This document shows positions 42,772 to 52,200 of a stretch of 64,000 nt of DNA, piece after piece. The DNA is from Treponema_B putidum. GTDB lineage: Bacteria; Spirochaetota; Spirochaetia; Treponematales; Treponemataceae. The notes below the pieces were generated by a model. That model searched no databases. It was not told the origin of the DNA and worked only from the letters and a program-made list of their open reading frames with translations. The DNA is taken from the NCBI RefSeq assembly GCF_007830595.1, contig NZ_VLLD01000002.1. One strand, given 5' to 3'. The number at the start of each line of letters is the position of its first letter. The stretch's first letter is position 1. A program made the position numbers and the translations under genes.

Positions 42772-43929
42772 TTAAAAAGTCGATGCTAATCTAAGAACTC
42801 CAAACTCCTTATGCTTCAAAGCTTCAGCTTTCGTTATTTTTCCATTGCACACATGTAAAATTTCTTCAAATAATCTTTCTCCGGCATCATGGATAGATTC
42901 TTTACCAAGAATAATATCGGAAACATCAAAATCTATATTATCCTGCATCGCTTCAAATGTATTCTTATTACCGGTAAGCTTAATTACCGGAGCAATAGGA
43001 TTTCCTGTCGGACTGCCTCGGCCTGTAGTAAAAATAATAACTTGAGCACCTCCAGCTACCATACCTGTAATCGATTCAATATCCTGTCCAGGTGTATCCA
43101 TTATAAATAAGCCATGAGAGTCAGGAATATCGGCATAATCCAACACGCCTTGAAATTCTTTCGTCCCTGATTTATGAATACAGCCTAAAGATTTTTCCTC
43201 TATAGTAGTAAGCCCTCCAACAATATTTCCGGGTGTAGGCTGACTGCCTCGAATATCAACCCCAAGACTCATTGCCTTTTTTTCACAGTTACGTACCAAT
43301 TCCAAAATTCTCTTCGATATTTCTTCCGTTTTTCCTCTTTTGGCAACAACGTGTTCTGCCCCAATAAATTCAGTCGTTTCAGATAATATACTTGTTCCGC
43401 CCAGTTCAACCATTTTATCGGAGCAAATGCCGCAAGTGGGATTAGATGCCAGCCCCGATGTCGTGTCGGAACCGCCGCATTCCATACCTAAAATAATTTC
43501 AGAAATATCACAGCATTCCTTTTGCATAGAGGAAATTTCTTGAACAAATTTTCTGGCAATCGATACACCCTTTGCATAAGCATTCAGCGTTCCTTTTTCT
43601 CCCTGAATTGTCAACATTTCTACAGGTTTTCCGGATTCCTTAATACTCTCATAAATGTCTAAAGGTTCAAGGCCTTCACAACCTAAGCCTACTACCAATA
43701 CGGCTCCGACATTTGGATGTAAGCATGTATTTACAATTGTTCTTCTTGTCAAAGTGAAGTCAACACCTAATTGGCAGCATCCATATGTATTATTGATGAA
43801 TGTGGTTCCTTCAACAGCTCTTGAAATATCTTCAGCAACTTTATTTGAACATACACTTGTTGCCAAAACCAGTACGTGATTTCTGATACCGACCTTACCG
43901 TCTTTTCTTCTGTAACCCATGAATTTCAT
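42772..43929 (-). CDS. UxaA-family dehydratase, large (C-terminal) subunit
   Basis: Altronate/galactarate-dehydratase superfamily: loss of water from a sugar acid gives a 2-keto-3-deoxy acid. The 385-residue protein starts with MGYRRKDGKVGIRNHVLVL, and shows GLGCEGLEP, LGMECGGSDTTSGLASNP and FIMDTPGQDIESITGMVAGG, all typical of the catalytic part. Conserved Cys, Glu and His residues likely bind Fe. The partner SAF domain is encoded separately by the gene just upstream (ATGA overlap), as in archaeal and some bacterial two-subunit enzymes. Confidence 0.9.
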   Translation of the reverse strand: MKFMGYRRKDGKVGIRNHVLVLATSVCSNKVAEDISRAVEGTTFINNTYGCCQLGVDFTLTRRTIVNTCLHPNVGAVLVVGLGCEGLEPLDIYESIKESGKPVEMLTIQGEKGTLNAYAKGVSIARKFVQEISSMQKECCDISEIILGMECGGSDTTSGLASNPTCGICSDKMVELGGTSILSETTEFIGAEHVVAKRGKTEEISKRILELVRNCEKKAMSLGVDIRGSQPTPGNIVGGLTTIEEKSLGCIHKSGTKEFQGVLDYADIPDSHGLFIMDTPGQDIESITGMVAGGAQVIIFTTGRGSPTGNPIAPVIKLTGNKNTFEAMQDNIDFDVSDIILGKESIHDAGERLFEEILHVCNGKITKAEALKHKEFGVLRLASTF

Positions 43930-44231
43930 TTTAAGTCTCCTCTTCCTCTTTTACTTTCTAAATTGTGAATATGAACATGTTGACCAATTAAAATATCTTT
44001 AGTAGCCCTGCCTATACTTTCTCCATATTTAATTACATCGCTTTTACATGCAATATCTCTTACAGCAGCTTTGTGACCGAAAGGAATATCATCCTTTAAA
44101 GTAAATTCCTTTAAAAGTTTCTTACCCGATAAATATCTTACCGTATCTCCTTTTTTCAGATCGGTTATAGCCGTAACAACATCATCGCTATCAGTAATAA
44201 TAATTGCATTTATAATTTCGTTTTCTTCCAT
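43926..44231 (-). CDS. UxaA-family dehydratase, small SAF-domain subunit
   Basis: 101-residue SAF domain that corresponds to the N-terminal part of altronate/galactarate dehydratases. Typical phrases are NAIIITDSDDVVTAITDLKKGD, FTLKDDIPFGHKAAVRDI and YGESIGRATKDILIGQHVHIHN, the last being the conserved segment of the family. AGGAG precedes the ATG. It pairs with the 385-residue subunit; together they would form one enzyme. Its stop overlaps the start of that gene. Confidence 0.9.
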   Translation of the reverse strand: MEENEIINAIIITDSDDVVTAITDLKKGDTVRYLSGKKLLKEFTLKDDIPFGHKAAVRDIACKSDVIKYGESIGRATKDILIGQHVHIHNLESKRGRGDLK

Positions 44232-44249
44232 ACTGTTTACTCCTTTTTA

Positions 44250-45218
44250 TTATATAAATTTTTTTCCTACACTCAAGGCATAGAATAAATCTTCTTCATT
44301 TGCGATTCCTTTCCCTGCAATATCAAATGCAGTTCCGTGGTCAACGGATGTTCTAACAATCGGCAGACCTAAGGTAATATTCACTCCATTACCAAAAGCC
44401 AATAGTTTTAATGGAATATGCCCCTGATCATGGTACATTGCAACTACAATATCATAATCACCTTTATATGCTTTTAAAAATACAACATCAGGTGAAATAG
44501 GTCCGTCTACATTCCAGCCTTTTTTTTTCGCTTCATTTATTGCAGGAAGAATTTGTTCTATTTCTTCACTCCCGAAAAGGCCGGATTCACCGCTATGAGG
44601 ATTTAATCCTGCCACAGCAATTCTTGGATTTTTAACTCCCATCTTTTGTAAACCATTTTGAGCCAACTCGATTGTATCAAAAACTCTTTCTTTTGTAGCC
44701 CTCTCGCAAGCATTTTTTAATGAGCAATGAGTTGATACATGAATTACGGATAATTTTTCACTCCAGAGCATCATTGCATATTTTTTAGTATTTGTCAATT
44801 TTGCAAATATTTCCGTATGTCCCTCATAAGCATAGCCTCCTTTGTTTAAAGCTTCTTTATTTAGCGGAGCAGTTACCACAGCTTTTATTTTACCCTCCAA
44901 TGCATCGTGAATAGCTTTCTCTACATACAAGTAAGCACATCTTCCGCATATGCCCGACACATTTCCTATGGATATGCTGCTGGTATCTAAATCGACTACA
45001 TTTATAATATTGATTTTTCCTTTTTGAAATTCATTCGGGTTTGTTATCAAAGAAAAATCAGAGGTAAGATGTAATATATTTTTATAATACTCGAGTATAG
45101 ATATACTTCCATACAGAATGACCGAATTCTTGTAGTCTGCATACTTATCCAACATTTTCAAAGATATCTCAGGTCCTATCCCGGCCGGATCACCTATGGT
45201 AATTCCTAAATAATTCAA
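44250..45218 (-). CDS. pdxA2: PdxA2-type 4-phosphate sugar-acid dehydrogenase
   Basis: PdxA-family NAD-dependent oxidative decarboxylase. Next to DUF1537 kinases, PdxA2 acts on D-threonate or D-erythronate 4-phosphate and yields dihydroxyacetone phosphate. Recognised by GITIGDPAGIGPEISLKML, TAPLNKEALNKGG, GHTEIFA and YHDQGHIPLKLL with the metal-binding His and Asp. The start is a TTG at 45218 with AAGGAGGTGA just upstream, overlapping the kinase stop by four bases; the longer ATG frame to 45248 would skip this site. A PLP-synthesis role is unlikely in this context. Confidence 0.88.
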   Translation of the reverse strand: MNYLGITIGDPAGIGPEISLKMLDKYADYKNSVILYGSISILEYYKNILHLTSDFSLITNPNEFQKGKINIINVVDLDTSSISIGNVSGICGRCAYLYVEKAIHDALEGKIKAVVTAPLNKEALNKGGYAYEGHTEIFAKLTNTKKYAMMLWSEKLSVIHVSTHCSLKNACERATKERVFDTIELAQNGLQKMGVKNPRIAVAGLNPHSGESGLFGSEEIEQILPAINEAKKKGWNVDGPISPDVVFLKAYKGDYDIVVAMYHDQGHIPLKLLAFGNGVNITLGLPIVRTSVDHGTAFDIAGKGIANEEDLFYALSVGKKFI

Positions 45219-46450
45219 ATTATCACCTCCTTCATTTTCAAAATACACTTATCAATAGTATCTTCTTCGCCAAAGGAACCTGCTTTTGTCATTATAACAA
45301 GCCCCTTGTATAACCCATCCAATAATCGTGAAGCAATAACACCAGGTGTAACTTCATGTAAAATTTCAACACCTTGTGTATTTAAATTATGCATAATAGA
45401 TATAGCCGTATCACCTCCCGTTAAAAAAAGACCTCCTATTTCTACATCGGCAAGTATTTTTTTTGTAATTTCGCCTAATATGTTTCTAACAATACCTGCC
45501 GTCTCTTGTTTAGTAATGCCTTTTTTACTTGCATAATTGACAACTTCGTTAAAAGATGTTTCGGAAAAACAAGAGGTAATAATCAAATCTTGATTTTTCT
45601 TTAAAACTGAAACGGCATTTTCAAATACGGAATCATAAATACCTGATTCCATAATCTTAGGAATATCAAGTTCCAATATATACCGCCCCTGTTTTTTTGC
45701 ATAATTTAACTGTTCAATGCTTTTTTGACTGGTACTGCCGACAATTACCAGCGAAGGCTTTTGCGGATATAAAACATTAAAAATTCCTTCAGCCAAACCT
45801 GCCGAGCCTATCCATAATGTTTTTTTAGTATTTGATAATCCGATTTTTGCTATTTGCTCCATATCTTCAACAGTGCTTGCATCAAATGTATAATATAAAC
45901 AATCAGCATTTATGATCGTATCTTTTGAATACAATTCCGTCAAACTTATATGCCGCACAGGACTCCCTGAAATTTCTTTTAATATATCAGTTATGTTATC
46001 GGATACTATGGGATTTATAGGATCTCTTACAAACTCGGTTTCCATAAGCCGTGTATTATGTATTTTCTGAATTCCGTTTTGAGTAGTCCGACCAAGTTTT
46101 GGAAGAGCCGGAGCAAACAAAACTACCTCAGGTTTATATACTTCTACTATGGCTAAAACCTCATCTACAATATTACCCCGCAAAGCTGAATCTACTTTCT
46201 TATAAATTATATCAAATTCATGTTTAGAAACTAATTCTAACATATTAGATTTGAGCTTTTTATAAGCATCTTGTTTTGGTATAGCTCTAGTTTCAGTATC
46301 AAACACCAGATACTTGTCGCCGGCATCAACGGAAGATGAAGAAAAAACAACCTTGGTTGCGAATCCTCTTTTTTTCAACTGCACGCCTGTATCGTTTGCT
46401 CCGGTAAAATCATCAGCAATGATTAAATATTTGCTATTCTTGTTTTTCAT
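45215..46450 (-). CDS. Four-carbon acid sugar kinase (DUF1537, DtnK/OtnK type)
   Basis: ATP-dependent kinase for threonate or erythronate-like acids. The 411-residue protein has the N-terminal substrate domain YLIIADDFTGANDTGVQ, YKKVDSALRGNI and FAPALPKLGRTTQNG, and a C-terminal nucleotide domain with FLTGGDTAISIM and PGVIASRLLDG. This layout matches the DUF1537 family shown to act with PdxA2. Its ATG overlaps the permease stop (ATGA). Which acid it phosphorylates cannot be told from the sequence. Confidence 0.92.
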   Translation of the reverse strand: MKNKNSKYLIIADDFTGANDTGVQLKKRGFATKVVFSSSSVDAGDKYLVFDTETRAIPKQDAYKKLKSNMLELVSKHEFDIIYKKVDSALRGNIVDEVLAIVEVYKPEVVLFAPALPKLGRTTQNGIQKIHNTRLMETEFVRDPINPIVSDNITDILKEISGSPVRHISLTELYSKDTIINADCLYYTFDASTVEDMEQIAKIGLSNTKKTLWIGSAGLAEGIFNVLYPQKPSLVIVGSTSQKSIEQLNYAKKQGRYILELDIPKIMESGIYDSVFENAVSVLKKNQDLIITSCFSETSFNEVVNYASKKGITKQETAGIVRNILGEITKKILADVEIGGLFLTGGDTAISIMHNLNTQGVEILHEVTPGVIASRLLDGLYKGLVIMTKAGSFGEEDTIDKCILKMKEVII

Positions 46451-47388
46451 AATGCCTTTTTTTCACGTTTTGCCAATACGGAAACCAGCAATGGACATAA
46501 AATAGCCGTTACGATAATAGCAGCAGCGATTTGTGCAGTAGAAACTTCAACATACGGCAATAAATTAGAATCCGCTAAGGCCAAGACGGCGGGGGTTCCG
46601 ACAGCGTTTCCGGCAGTAGTTCCTATTGCAGCTGAAACGGCCGTTCTTTTTCCTTTATTGTAAAGTGCAGAAATAAAGTAGCCGCCTAAACCTGTCAGTA
46701 ATGTACAAACTACACCAAGAACAATTCCCGGAAGTCCTGCCCCTATAATAGACTTAAGATCCAAACCAGCCCCTAAAGGAAATGCAAAAAACGGTATCAA
46801 AACAACTGTTCCTTGAGCCAAAAATTTTCTCATATCTTCGTCCAAATTTCCTAATATAAACCCTATAACAATAGGAACCAAAACAGACACAAAAGCAATA
46901 AAAGGAATATTGGCTATCCCGGTTATTCCGAAAGCGAGCATAGTAAAGAAGGGGCCGTCATTTAATGATAAAACACTTACAGCACCTACATCGGATGAAT
47001 CTCCATACTCACCGGCAAGAGCTGCATACAGTCCTCCATTTGAATTTGTAAGAGCAGCAACGATTGCAAGCGGAGTTATACCCAAAATTCCTGCCATACC
47101 GAAAATCTTATTAATCAACCAGCCAAGAAGAGCTCCCAAGAAAAATTTGATTGCTGTCAAAGCGATCCCTTTTATAAGAGGCCGGCCAACTTGCTTTACA
47201 TTGATTTGAGCGCCGTTACATAAAACAAAGAGAGCTATTAAAGCAATAGCACCTTGTTTAAACAGCGCAGTGGTAAAGCCCCCTATTTGAAGTGCACCGG
47301 GAACAAAAGTATTCATAATAGCCCCTATAAGCAAAGGAACAACCATTAAACCGCCTGGAATTTTTTTAATTGACGACAAAATTTTCAC
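46447..47388 (-). CDS. kdgT: 2-keto-3-deoxygluconate permease family transporter
   Basis: KdgT-family proton symporter in the inner membrane, about ten membrane segments. The N-terminus VKILSSIKKIPGGLMVVPLL and the segment ALTNSNGGLYAALAGEYGD are family signatures. I set the start at GTG 47388, five bases after GGAGG; the longer TTG frame to 47400 contains that ribosome site. It is the first gene of the sugar-acid operon. The family imports 2-keto-3-deoxy acids, but the substrate here may be another sugar acid suited to the kinase and dehydratase that follow. Confidence 0.9.
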   Translation of the reverse strand: MKILSSIKKIPGGLMVVPLLIGAIMNTFVPGALQIGGFTTALFKQGAIALIALFVLCNGAQINVKQVGRPLIKGIALTAIKFFLGALLGWLINKIFGMAGILGITPLAIVAALTNSNGGLYAALAGEYGDSSDVGAVSVLSLNDGPFFTMLAFGITGIANIPFIAFVSVLVPIVIGFILGNLDEDMRKFLAQGTVVLIPFFAFPLGAGLDLKSIIGAGLPGIVLGVVCTLLTGLGGYFISALYNKGKRTAVSAAIGTTAGNAVGTPAVLALADSNLLPYVEVSTAQIAAAIIVTAILCPLLVSVLAKREKKAL

Positions 47389-47420
47389 AATAACCTCCAA
47401 AATTTCACAAAAAAAACATT

Positions 47421-47460
47421 TGTGTTTTTATGTTCTTTTATGTGTTTTTATGTGCTTTAA
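47421..47460. repeat. Four tandem 10-bp repeats at the kdgT start site, probable operator
   Basis: Four contiguous decamers: TGTGTTTTTA, TGTTCTTTTA, TGTGTTTTTA and TGTGCTTTAA. With a 10-bp period all copies face the same side of the helix. They lie immediately downstream of the -10 box and cover the predicted start site (about 47457), the right place for a repressor. DeoR-family proteins are known to use directly repeated sites; the cluster's own regulator at 41837 is the likely ligand. That last link is inference. Confidence 0.65.
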
Positions 47461-47463
47461 TTT

Positions 47464-47492
47464 ATGCTAACACAGCTTTTCAGATCTGTCAA
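47464..47492 (-). promoter_or_regulatory. Promoter of the sugar-acid operon
   Basis: On the minus strand: TTGACA (complement of 47487-47492), 17-bp spacer, TAGCAT (complement of 47464-47469). The start site would be near 47457, inside the decamer array, and the leader of about 70 bases ends in GGAGG before GTG 47388. Confidence 0.65.
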
Positions 47493-47519
47493 GTAAAATT
47501 TTAAAAAAAAATTTAAAAT

Positions 47520-48122
47520 TTATTTTTCTATGCTCTTTATATAAAATGATTTTCGTTGAATGGGACTTGAACCGAAAATTCTGACGGCTTCTATATGTTT
47601 TTTTGTACCATATCCCTTGTGTTTTTCGTACCCGTATTCCGGGTAAAGCCAAGAATAGCGCATCATCATTTTGTCCCTTGCAGTCTTTGCTAAAATAGAA
47701 GCAGCCATAACCTCATACACGGAGTCATCAGCCTTTACCAGAGCCTTAATCGAAGAACAATTTTTAATACCGGGAATGGAATTACCGTCAACAATAATAT
47801 CCGGTTCTATAAATTTATAATTATTTAGTTTACAGAATTCTTGAAGTTTTAAATAAAGGCCTTCATAAGCTCTTTCCATTGCCAAAAAAGTTGCCTGCAA
47901 GATATTTATCTCATCTATTTCTTGATTTGATGCCCAGCCTATAGACCAAAGAACATTTGGGTCGGCATATATGGTTTTACGCACGGCTTCTCTTTTTTTT
48001 TCTGTCAGTTTTTTTGAATCTTTTAAAATTGAAACATCAAAGTCTTTTGGGAGGATAACGGCGGCTGCCGTAACGGGGCCTGCAAGAGGGCCTCTTCCCG
48101 CCTCGTCTATACCGCATAACAT
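47520..48122 (-). CDS. rnhB: Ribonuclease HII
   Basis: Cleaves RNA in RNA-DNA hybrids, including single ribonucleotides. 200 residues with the active-site start LCGIDEAGRGPLAGPV (Asp, Glu), DGNSIPG and the later VMAASILAKTARDKMM (Asp), and YEKHKGYGTKKH. The ATG overlaps the stop of the upstream beta-helix protein gene (TAATG) with GAGAG before it. The short C-terminal extension beyond FGSSPIQRKSF is normal. Confidence 0.97.
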   Translation of the reverse strand: MLCGIDEAGRGPLAGPVTAAAVILPKDFDVSILKDSKKLTEKKREAVRKTIYADPNVLWSIGWASNQEIDEINILQATFLAMERAYEGLYLKLQEFCKLNNYKFIEPDIIVDGNSIPGIKNCSSIKALVKADDSVYEVMAASILAKTARDKMMMRYSWLYPEYGYEKHKGYGTKKHIEAVRIFGSSPIQRKSFYIKSIEK

Positions 48123-50350
48123 TACGGCTCTCTCTCAATTGATTTTGAAAATCCTCTGACAATGGGTTTATATTTAATATCCATTCTTGAATTCTTATTA
48201 TACCAAACAGCGGTATCCTTATTTGCAGTCTCTTCAGGCAAACGGATAAGATTAAGCTTTCCTAAAGATATTTCGGAATTCCAAGCCTCTAAAAATCTTG
48301 CAGTAAAATTCGGACTAAGAGAGGCGTTTAGATTATCAAGCTCAATAGTCGAATTTGAAGCGGAAATCGCTGCAACCGAAAAGCCTTTTCCTGTAAAATC
48401 CGTATTTTGAAAAACAGCTGAAGAATTATTTAGGTTAAATATAAGGCAGTGCTTTGTCTGTTCCGAAATTATCTTGGTATCCGATATATCCAAATGAGAA
48501 TAAAAAGAACTTAGAACAGTCCCGCCTTCAAAGGCTTGAAGGCTTACGTTATTAAGTTTTATACTTGCCTTATCGGCATAAATTATAGGGACATCACGCT
48601 GTTCTTCCGTTCTTTCCCTTCTAAAAAGATTACAGTTTTCAATTTCAAAATTTGCACCTATTACAACAAAACCTGAATTTTTTGAAAAATGAATTGAAGT
48701 CTTTTGACCTACGGACTCAATTTTAATATTTCTTGTTATAAGAACCGCATCATTTAAAATACAATCACCTCTTACATATATTTTCCATTTTTCGGAACTT
48801 ATCTTGTTTTTTTGTAAAATAGATGCTTTATTTATATAATCTACAGCCTCATAAATAGAGGAAAACGGTTTTGAAAGATTTCCGTCAGAATTTTTACCTT
48901 TATAATTAGTATCTACATATACGGCATTTTTATCTATTACAAATTCCTTTATAATGTTTGCACTCTTATTACCTGCCTCATCCTTACTATAAATATTTAC
49001 GGAATAAGCTGTTTTTTCACCTACAGAACCGGTTAAAACAATCTCGTCCTCCGAGGATGAGGTAAAAATGGGAGGCTCAATTTCAACTACTGTTTTTGCA
49101 CCGGATGCGGATTTAATTTTTATTTTTACATCCGAATTTGTCGGAGATAATAAAGGAGTAAAGGAAACTTCAGGTTTTTCGGGAGGCAGCTTGTCTATAG
49201 TAAAGGCAGTTTTAAACTCTCCATGAAAGAGACCATCATAGAAAGCTCTTATTTTAACGTCAAAAAAACGTTCTTCTTTTATTCCAACATCGAAGGTATG
49301 GGAAGCTTCTTTTTCGAATCGAGAAGAATCTTCATCGGGATAAAGATAAGTATTGCCGTCTCCGACTTCAAAAAAATAAGTATAACGCTCATCATCAAAT
49401 TTAAGCTCAATATTTCTATTTACAGGTAACTTTGGAACTGAGTATAATATAGGTTTTTTAGGCAAAAATATTTTATTTACATTTTCTTCATTTTCTTTTG
49501 CCCAGTATATCATAGTATCTTGAGTTCTATCAATAAAAATAGGACCGTCATAAATGTTTAAAAGCTGAGACACATCGGGGAGTGAGTCTTCGTTTATTTC
49601 TTTTATTAAATAATAAACAGGATCATCGGAAGCAAATTCCAAAAAATACCAATTTAAAATATTGTACTCAAGGTCTTGCTCAGGTTCTTCATTTAAGGCT
49701 GCCTTTACGGAGGCGTTTACGGCCGCCTTAGATATTTTAGGAGACGGAAGGCCGTCAGGGGATACTTCATATTTTATTACCTTTTCGGTAATAGTTCCCG
49801 ATTCCGTTACTGCTTTTATTCTAAGCTCTATTTTTCCTTCTTTTTCAATGATTATAGGCCCCGTATACATAAGGCCGAATTCCAAAGGATCAGTTCCGTC
49901 AATAGAATATATAATTTGTGTCCTAGGCGGGGATTGAATTATAAGTTGTTGAATCTCATTCCAAGTTCCAGCCTGAGGGCTTAAAACATTTAAAAGTTTT
50001 TTTTCTTCTAAGGGCTCAGCAATCAAATGAACCGGTCTCGTCATTTTGCCTGATGCTCTTTGCGCCCAAACACATAGCTCCGTACCGAAAGGAAAAAACG
50101 GACTTTCTCCTTTTTTTAATTTAAAATTTGAATATAAATTAGTAACCGGATTAAAAGCTCTACAAAAAACGGAAAGAGATTCTTCCTCATTATCAGGATA
50201 TTTTATGTCAAGGCTTACACCGTCTTTTTTATAATATTGTTTTATTTCAAGTTCATCCGATTCATAGCAATTTAAATCTAAAACAAAAAAACTAAATGCC
50301 GCTATAACAAAGCCTAATTTTAAGATGAAATGAATCTTAACTTTTTTCAA
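48122..50350 (-). CDS. Secreted beta-helix protein with chitobiase C-terminal-like domain
   Basis: 742 residues with an N-terminal signal (to about residue 29, possibly a lipoprotein signal ending DLNC). A CHB_HEX_C-type domain (IIYSIDGTDPLEFGLMYTGP, about 145-165) and further Ig-like strands precede a region starting VYVDTNYKGKNSDGNLSKPF, a common opening of parallel beta-helix domains, with strand repeats such as IENCNLFRR and IKLNNVSLQAF. Probably an exported structural or adhesive protein. The start is TTG 50350, overlapping the upstream stop, with AAGGA eight bases before it. Confidence 0.75.
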   Translation of the reverse strand: MKKVKIHFILKLGFVIAAFSFFVLDLNCYESDELEIKQYYKKDGVSLDIKYPDNEEESLSVFCRAFNPVTNLYSNFKLKKGESPFFPFGTELCVWAQRASGKMTRPVHLIAEPLEEKKLLNVLSPQAGTWNEIQQLIIQSPPRTQIIYSIDGTDPLEFGLMYTGPIIIEKEGKIELRIKAVTESGTITEKVIKYEVSPDGLPSPKISKAAVNASVKAALNEEPEQDLEYNILNWYFLEFASDDPVYYLIKEINEDSLPDVSQLLNIYDGPIFIDRTQDTMIYWAKENEENVNKIFLPKKPILYSVPKLPVNRNIELKFDDERYTYFFEVGDGNTYLYPDEDSSRFEKEASHTFDVGIKEERFFDVKIRAFYDGLFHGEFKTAFTIDKLPPEKPEVSFTPLLSPTNSDVKIKIKSASGAKTVVEIEPPIFTSSSEDEIVLTGSVGEKTAYSVNIYSKDEAGNKSANIIKEFVIDKNAVYVDTNYKGKNSDGNLSKPFSSIYEAVDYINKASILQKNKISSEKWKIYVRGDCILNDAVLITRNIKIESVGQKTSIHFSKNSGFVVIGANFEIENCNLFRRERTEEQRDVPIIYADKASIKLNNVSLQAFEGGTVLSSFYSHLDISDTKIISEQTKHCLIFNLNNSSAVFQNTDFTGKGFSVAAISASNSTIELDNLNASLSPNFTARFLEAWNSEISLGKLNLIRLPEETANKDTAVWYNKNSRMDIKYKPIVRGFSKSIEREP

Positions 50351-50949
50351 TTGATTATTCCTTTAAATACATCTCTTAAAGCAGGATTTTTTGAATAATA
50401 ATTTTCTTCCAGTTCTTCATTCGAAAGACCGACTAATTCATGGCTCATATAATGAATCCATAAATTATCTTTTTCGGTGTAGATGTCATGTTTTCGGCAC
50501 CAATAATCGGGATGATGCTCATACTGTTCCTTTTTATTATGAAAGTATTTATAATCATGGACTGCAATTTTTATATTTTTTCTTTTTAATCCCTGTTTAA
50601 CCAAATCCGTTACAAGATAATTTACCGTTGCTCCGGAATCAAAAATATCGTCTACCAATAAAACAGAAGCATCGGGTTTTAACTTACTTGGAGGAAATGT
50701 CCAACCGTCAAGTATAACATCCGTATTATCATGCACACCTGAATATGAGTGAGCAACAACCGTGGAATATAAAATTTTTTTTTCATCTTTATAGGCAATT
50801 TTAAAAAATTCGCTTATTACATTAGCTAAATAAGCTCCGCCCCTCATAGAGGCATAGATAATGTCGGGAATATATTTTTCATCATACATTTTTCTTGCAA
50901 GGATGAGACCGTTATCTCTTACAGTGTTATAGGTTAAAAACTCTTTCAT
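50347..50949 (-). CDS. Phosphoribosyltransferase, purine-salvage type
   Basis: Type I phosphoribosyltransferase of 200 residues: the PRPP motif VLLVDDIFDSGATVNYL is complete and DIIYASMRGGAYLANVIS forms the second PRPP contact. A hood region rich in aromatic and basic residues (KYFHNKKEQYEHHPDYWC) may bind a purine such as xanthine or guanine; base specificity is not readable. GAGAA lies seven bases before the ATG. It shares a four-base overlap with the beta-helix protein gene downstream. Confidence 0.85.
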   Translation of the reverse strand: MKEFLTYNTVRDNGLILARKMYDEKYIPDIIYASMRGGAYLANVISEFFKIAYKDEKKILYSTVVAHSYSGVHDNTDVILDGWTFPPSKLKPDASVLLVDDIFDSGATVNYLVTDLVKQGLKRKNIKIAVHDYKYFHNKKEQYEHHPDYWCRKHDIYTEKDNLWIHYMSHELVGLSNEELEENYYSKNPALRDVFKGIIN

Positions 50950-51012
50950 AAGATTCTCGTTATATTTTAAAATTGTATCATATTACTGCATATTTTTCAA
51001 TATAGTTTTTAG

Positions 51013-52125
51013 TTATTTTTTTAAAAGAGAATCTATGTACTCTACAGTCTGATGTGCTGTAGTTTCCCAATTATATTGTTTTACCCAGTTAAGGCCTTTT
51101 TCTATCATTTCTTTTCGCTTTACTGCATTTTTATCACAATCGATTAAAGAAGAAATAGCTTTTGCAATTTCTTCCGGTTTTTTTGAGTCAAAAAATAATG
51201 CCGAATCTCCTGCAATTTCGGGAAGAGCTCCCGCTTTTGCACAAGCAACCGGAACACCGCAGGCCATGGCCTCAATAATGGGTAGACCGACTCCTTCGAT
51301 CATAGAAGGAAACACGCAAAGGTCTGCTGAGGAATAAAGCTGGGGAAGACTTTCATGGGGAAAATAACCTGTAAGTAAAATATCCGAAGAAAACCCCGAT
51401 TGTAATACAGCATTATGAACAGACTCGGAATTATTTCCGTCAGAACCTGCAATTACCAGGCGATGAGAAGAACCTGTTTCTTTTTTAAATAAGGCAAAGG
51501 CCTTTATTAACTCTACATGACACTTTTGTTCATGAGTCATGCGGGAGGCATAAATTATATAAGGCCTTTGAATTGCAAAGGGTTGTATTAAGACCCTGTC
51601 TTCATAATTTGTAATAGGCTTAAAGAGGGAGCTATCAATACCGTTGTATATTACTTTTATGCATGAATCAGGAACACCGAATTTTGCCAAATCTTTTTTA
51701 ATATATTCCGTAGGACTTATTATCCCTAAAGCATTTTTTAGGGTTCTTTTTAATCCCATTTTTGCAATAGCTCCTAAGTCTGCAGATAAAAGGCCTTGAA
51801 TAACCAAAATAGACGGAACCGTAAACGCAGGCGGTAAAAGTTCTACCCCAGAAGGATAAATTACGGCCTCATACCTTTGTTTTTTTATAAAGGAGTTTAA
51901 GTTTTTAAAATGCCAAAATTTTTCCGAAAGTCTTGTATCGGAAATATCTATTCCTGTAAAAGAAACATAATCTATATCGGATGTATATGTATACTTATCA
52001 AGTTCGGGACCAAAAAGCTCGAATTCGTAATCATTTTTAGGCAAATTTTTTACAATGGACAGTATATAAGAGCCTATACCTGAGCGGCCGTGATCACATC
52101 CGAACGCATCAACTCCAATTTTCAA
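51013..52125 (-). CDS. GT4-family glycosyltransferase
   Basis: Retaining GT-B glycosyltransferase, 370 residues. N-terminal domain MKIGVDAFGCDHGRSGIGSY; C-terminal nucleotide-sugar domain with IIYASRMTHEQKCHVELIKAF, TGYFPHESLPQLYSSADL and the catalytic PSMIEGVGLPIIEAMACGVP (E-x7-E). Starts at TTG 52125 with GGAGGAA ten bases upstream. It is flanked by unrelated housekeeping genes, so no pathway can be deduced; lipid or surface glycan synthesis is the usual role. Confidence 0.88.
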   Translation of the reverse strand: MKIGVDAFGCDHGRSGIGSYILSIVKNLPKNDYEFELFGPELDKYTYTSDIDYVSFTGIDISDTRLSEKFWHFKNLNSFIKKQRYEAVIYPSGVELLPPAFTVPSILVIQGLLSADLGAIAKMGLKRTLKNALGIISPTEYIKKDLAKFGVPDSCIKVIYNGIDSSLFKPITNYEDRVLIQPFAIQRPYIIYASRMTHEQKCHVELIKAFALFKKETGSSHRLVIAGSDGNNSESVHNAVLQSGFSSDILLTGYFPHESLPQLYSSADLCVFPSMIEGVGLPIIEAMACGVPVACAKAGALPEIAGDSALFFDSKKPEEIAKAISSLIDCDKNAVKRKEMIEKGLNWVKQYNWETTAHQTVEYIDSLLKK

Positions 52126-52200
52126 AATAAATTCCTCCGAACATGAACAATTATATCATAAATGATAATTTTATTCTACAAGTACATAAATTTTTAAGTT

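Noticed and set aside
47496..47521. Perfect 10-bp AT-only inverted repeat after rnhB
   Set aside because: Only A and T; such symmetry is expected by chance in this AT-rich DNA and makes a weak terminator.
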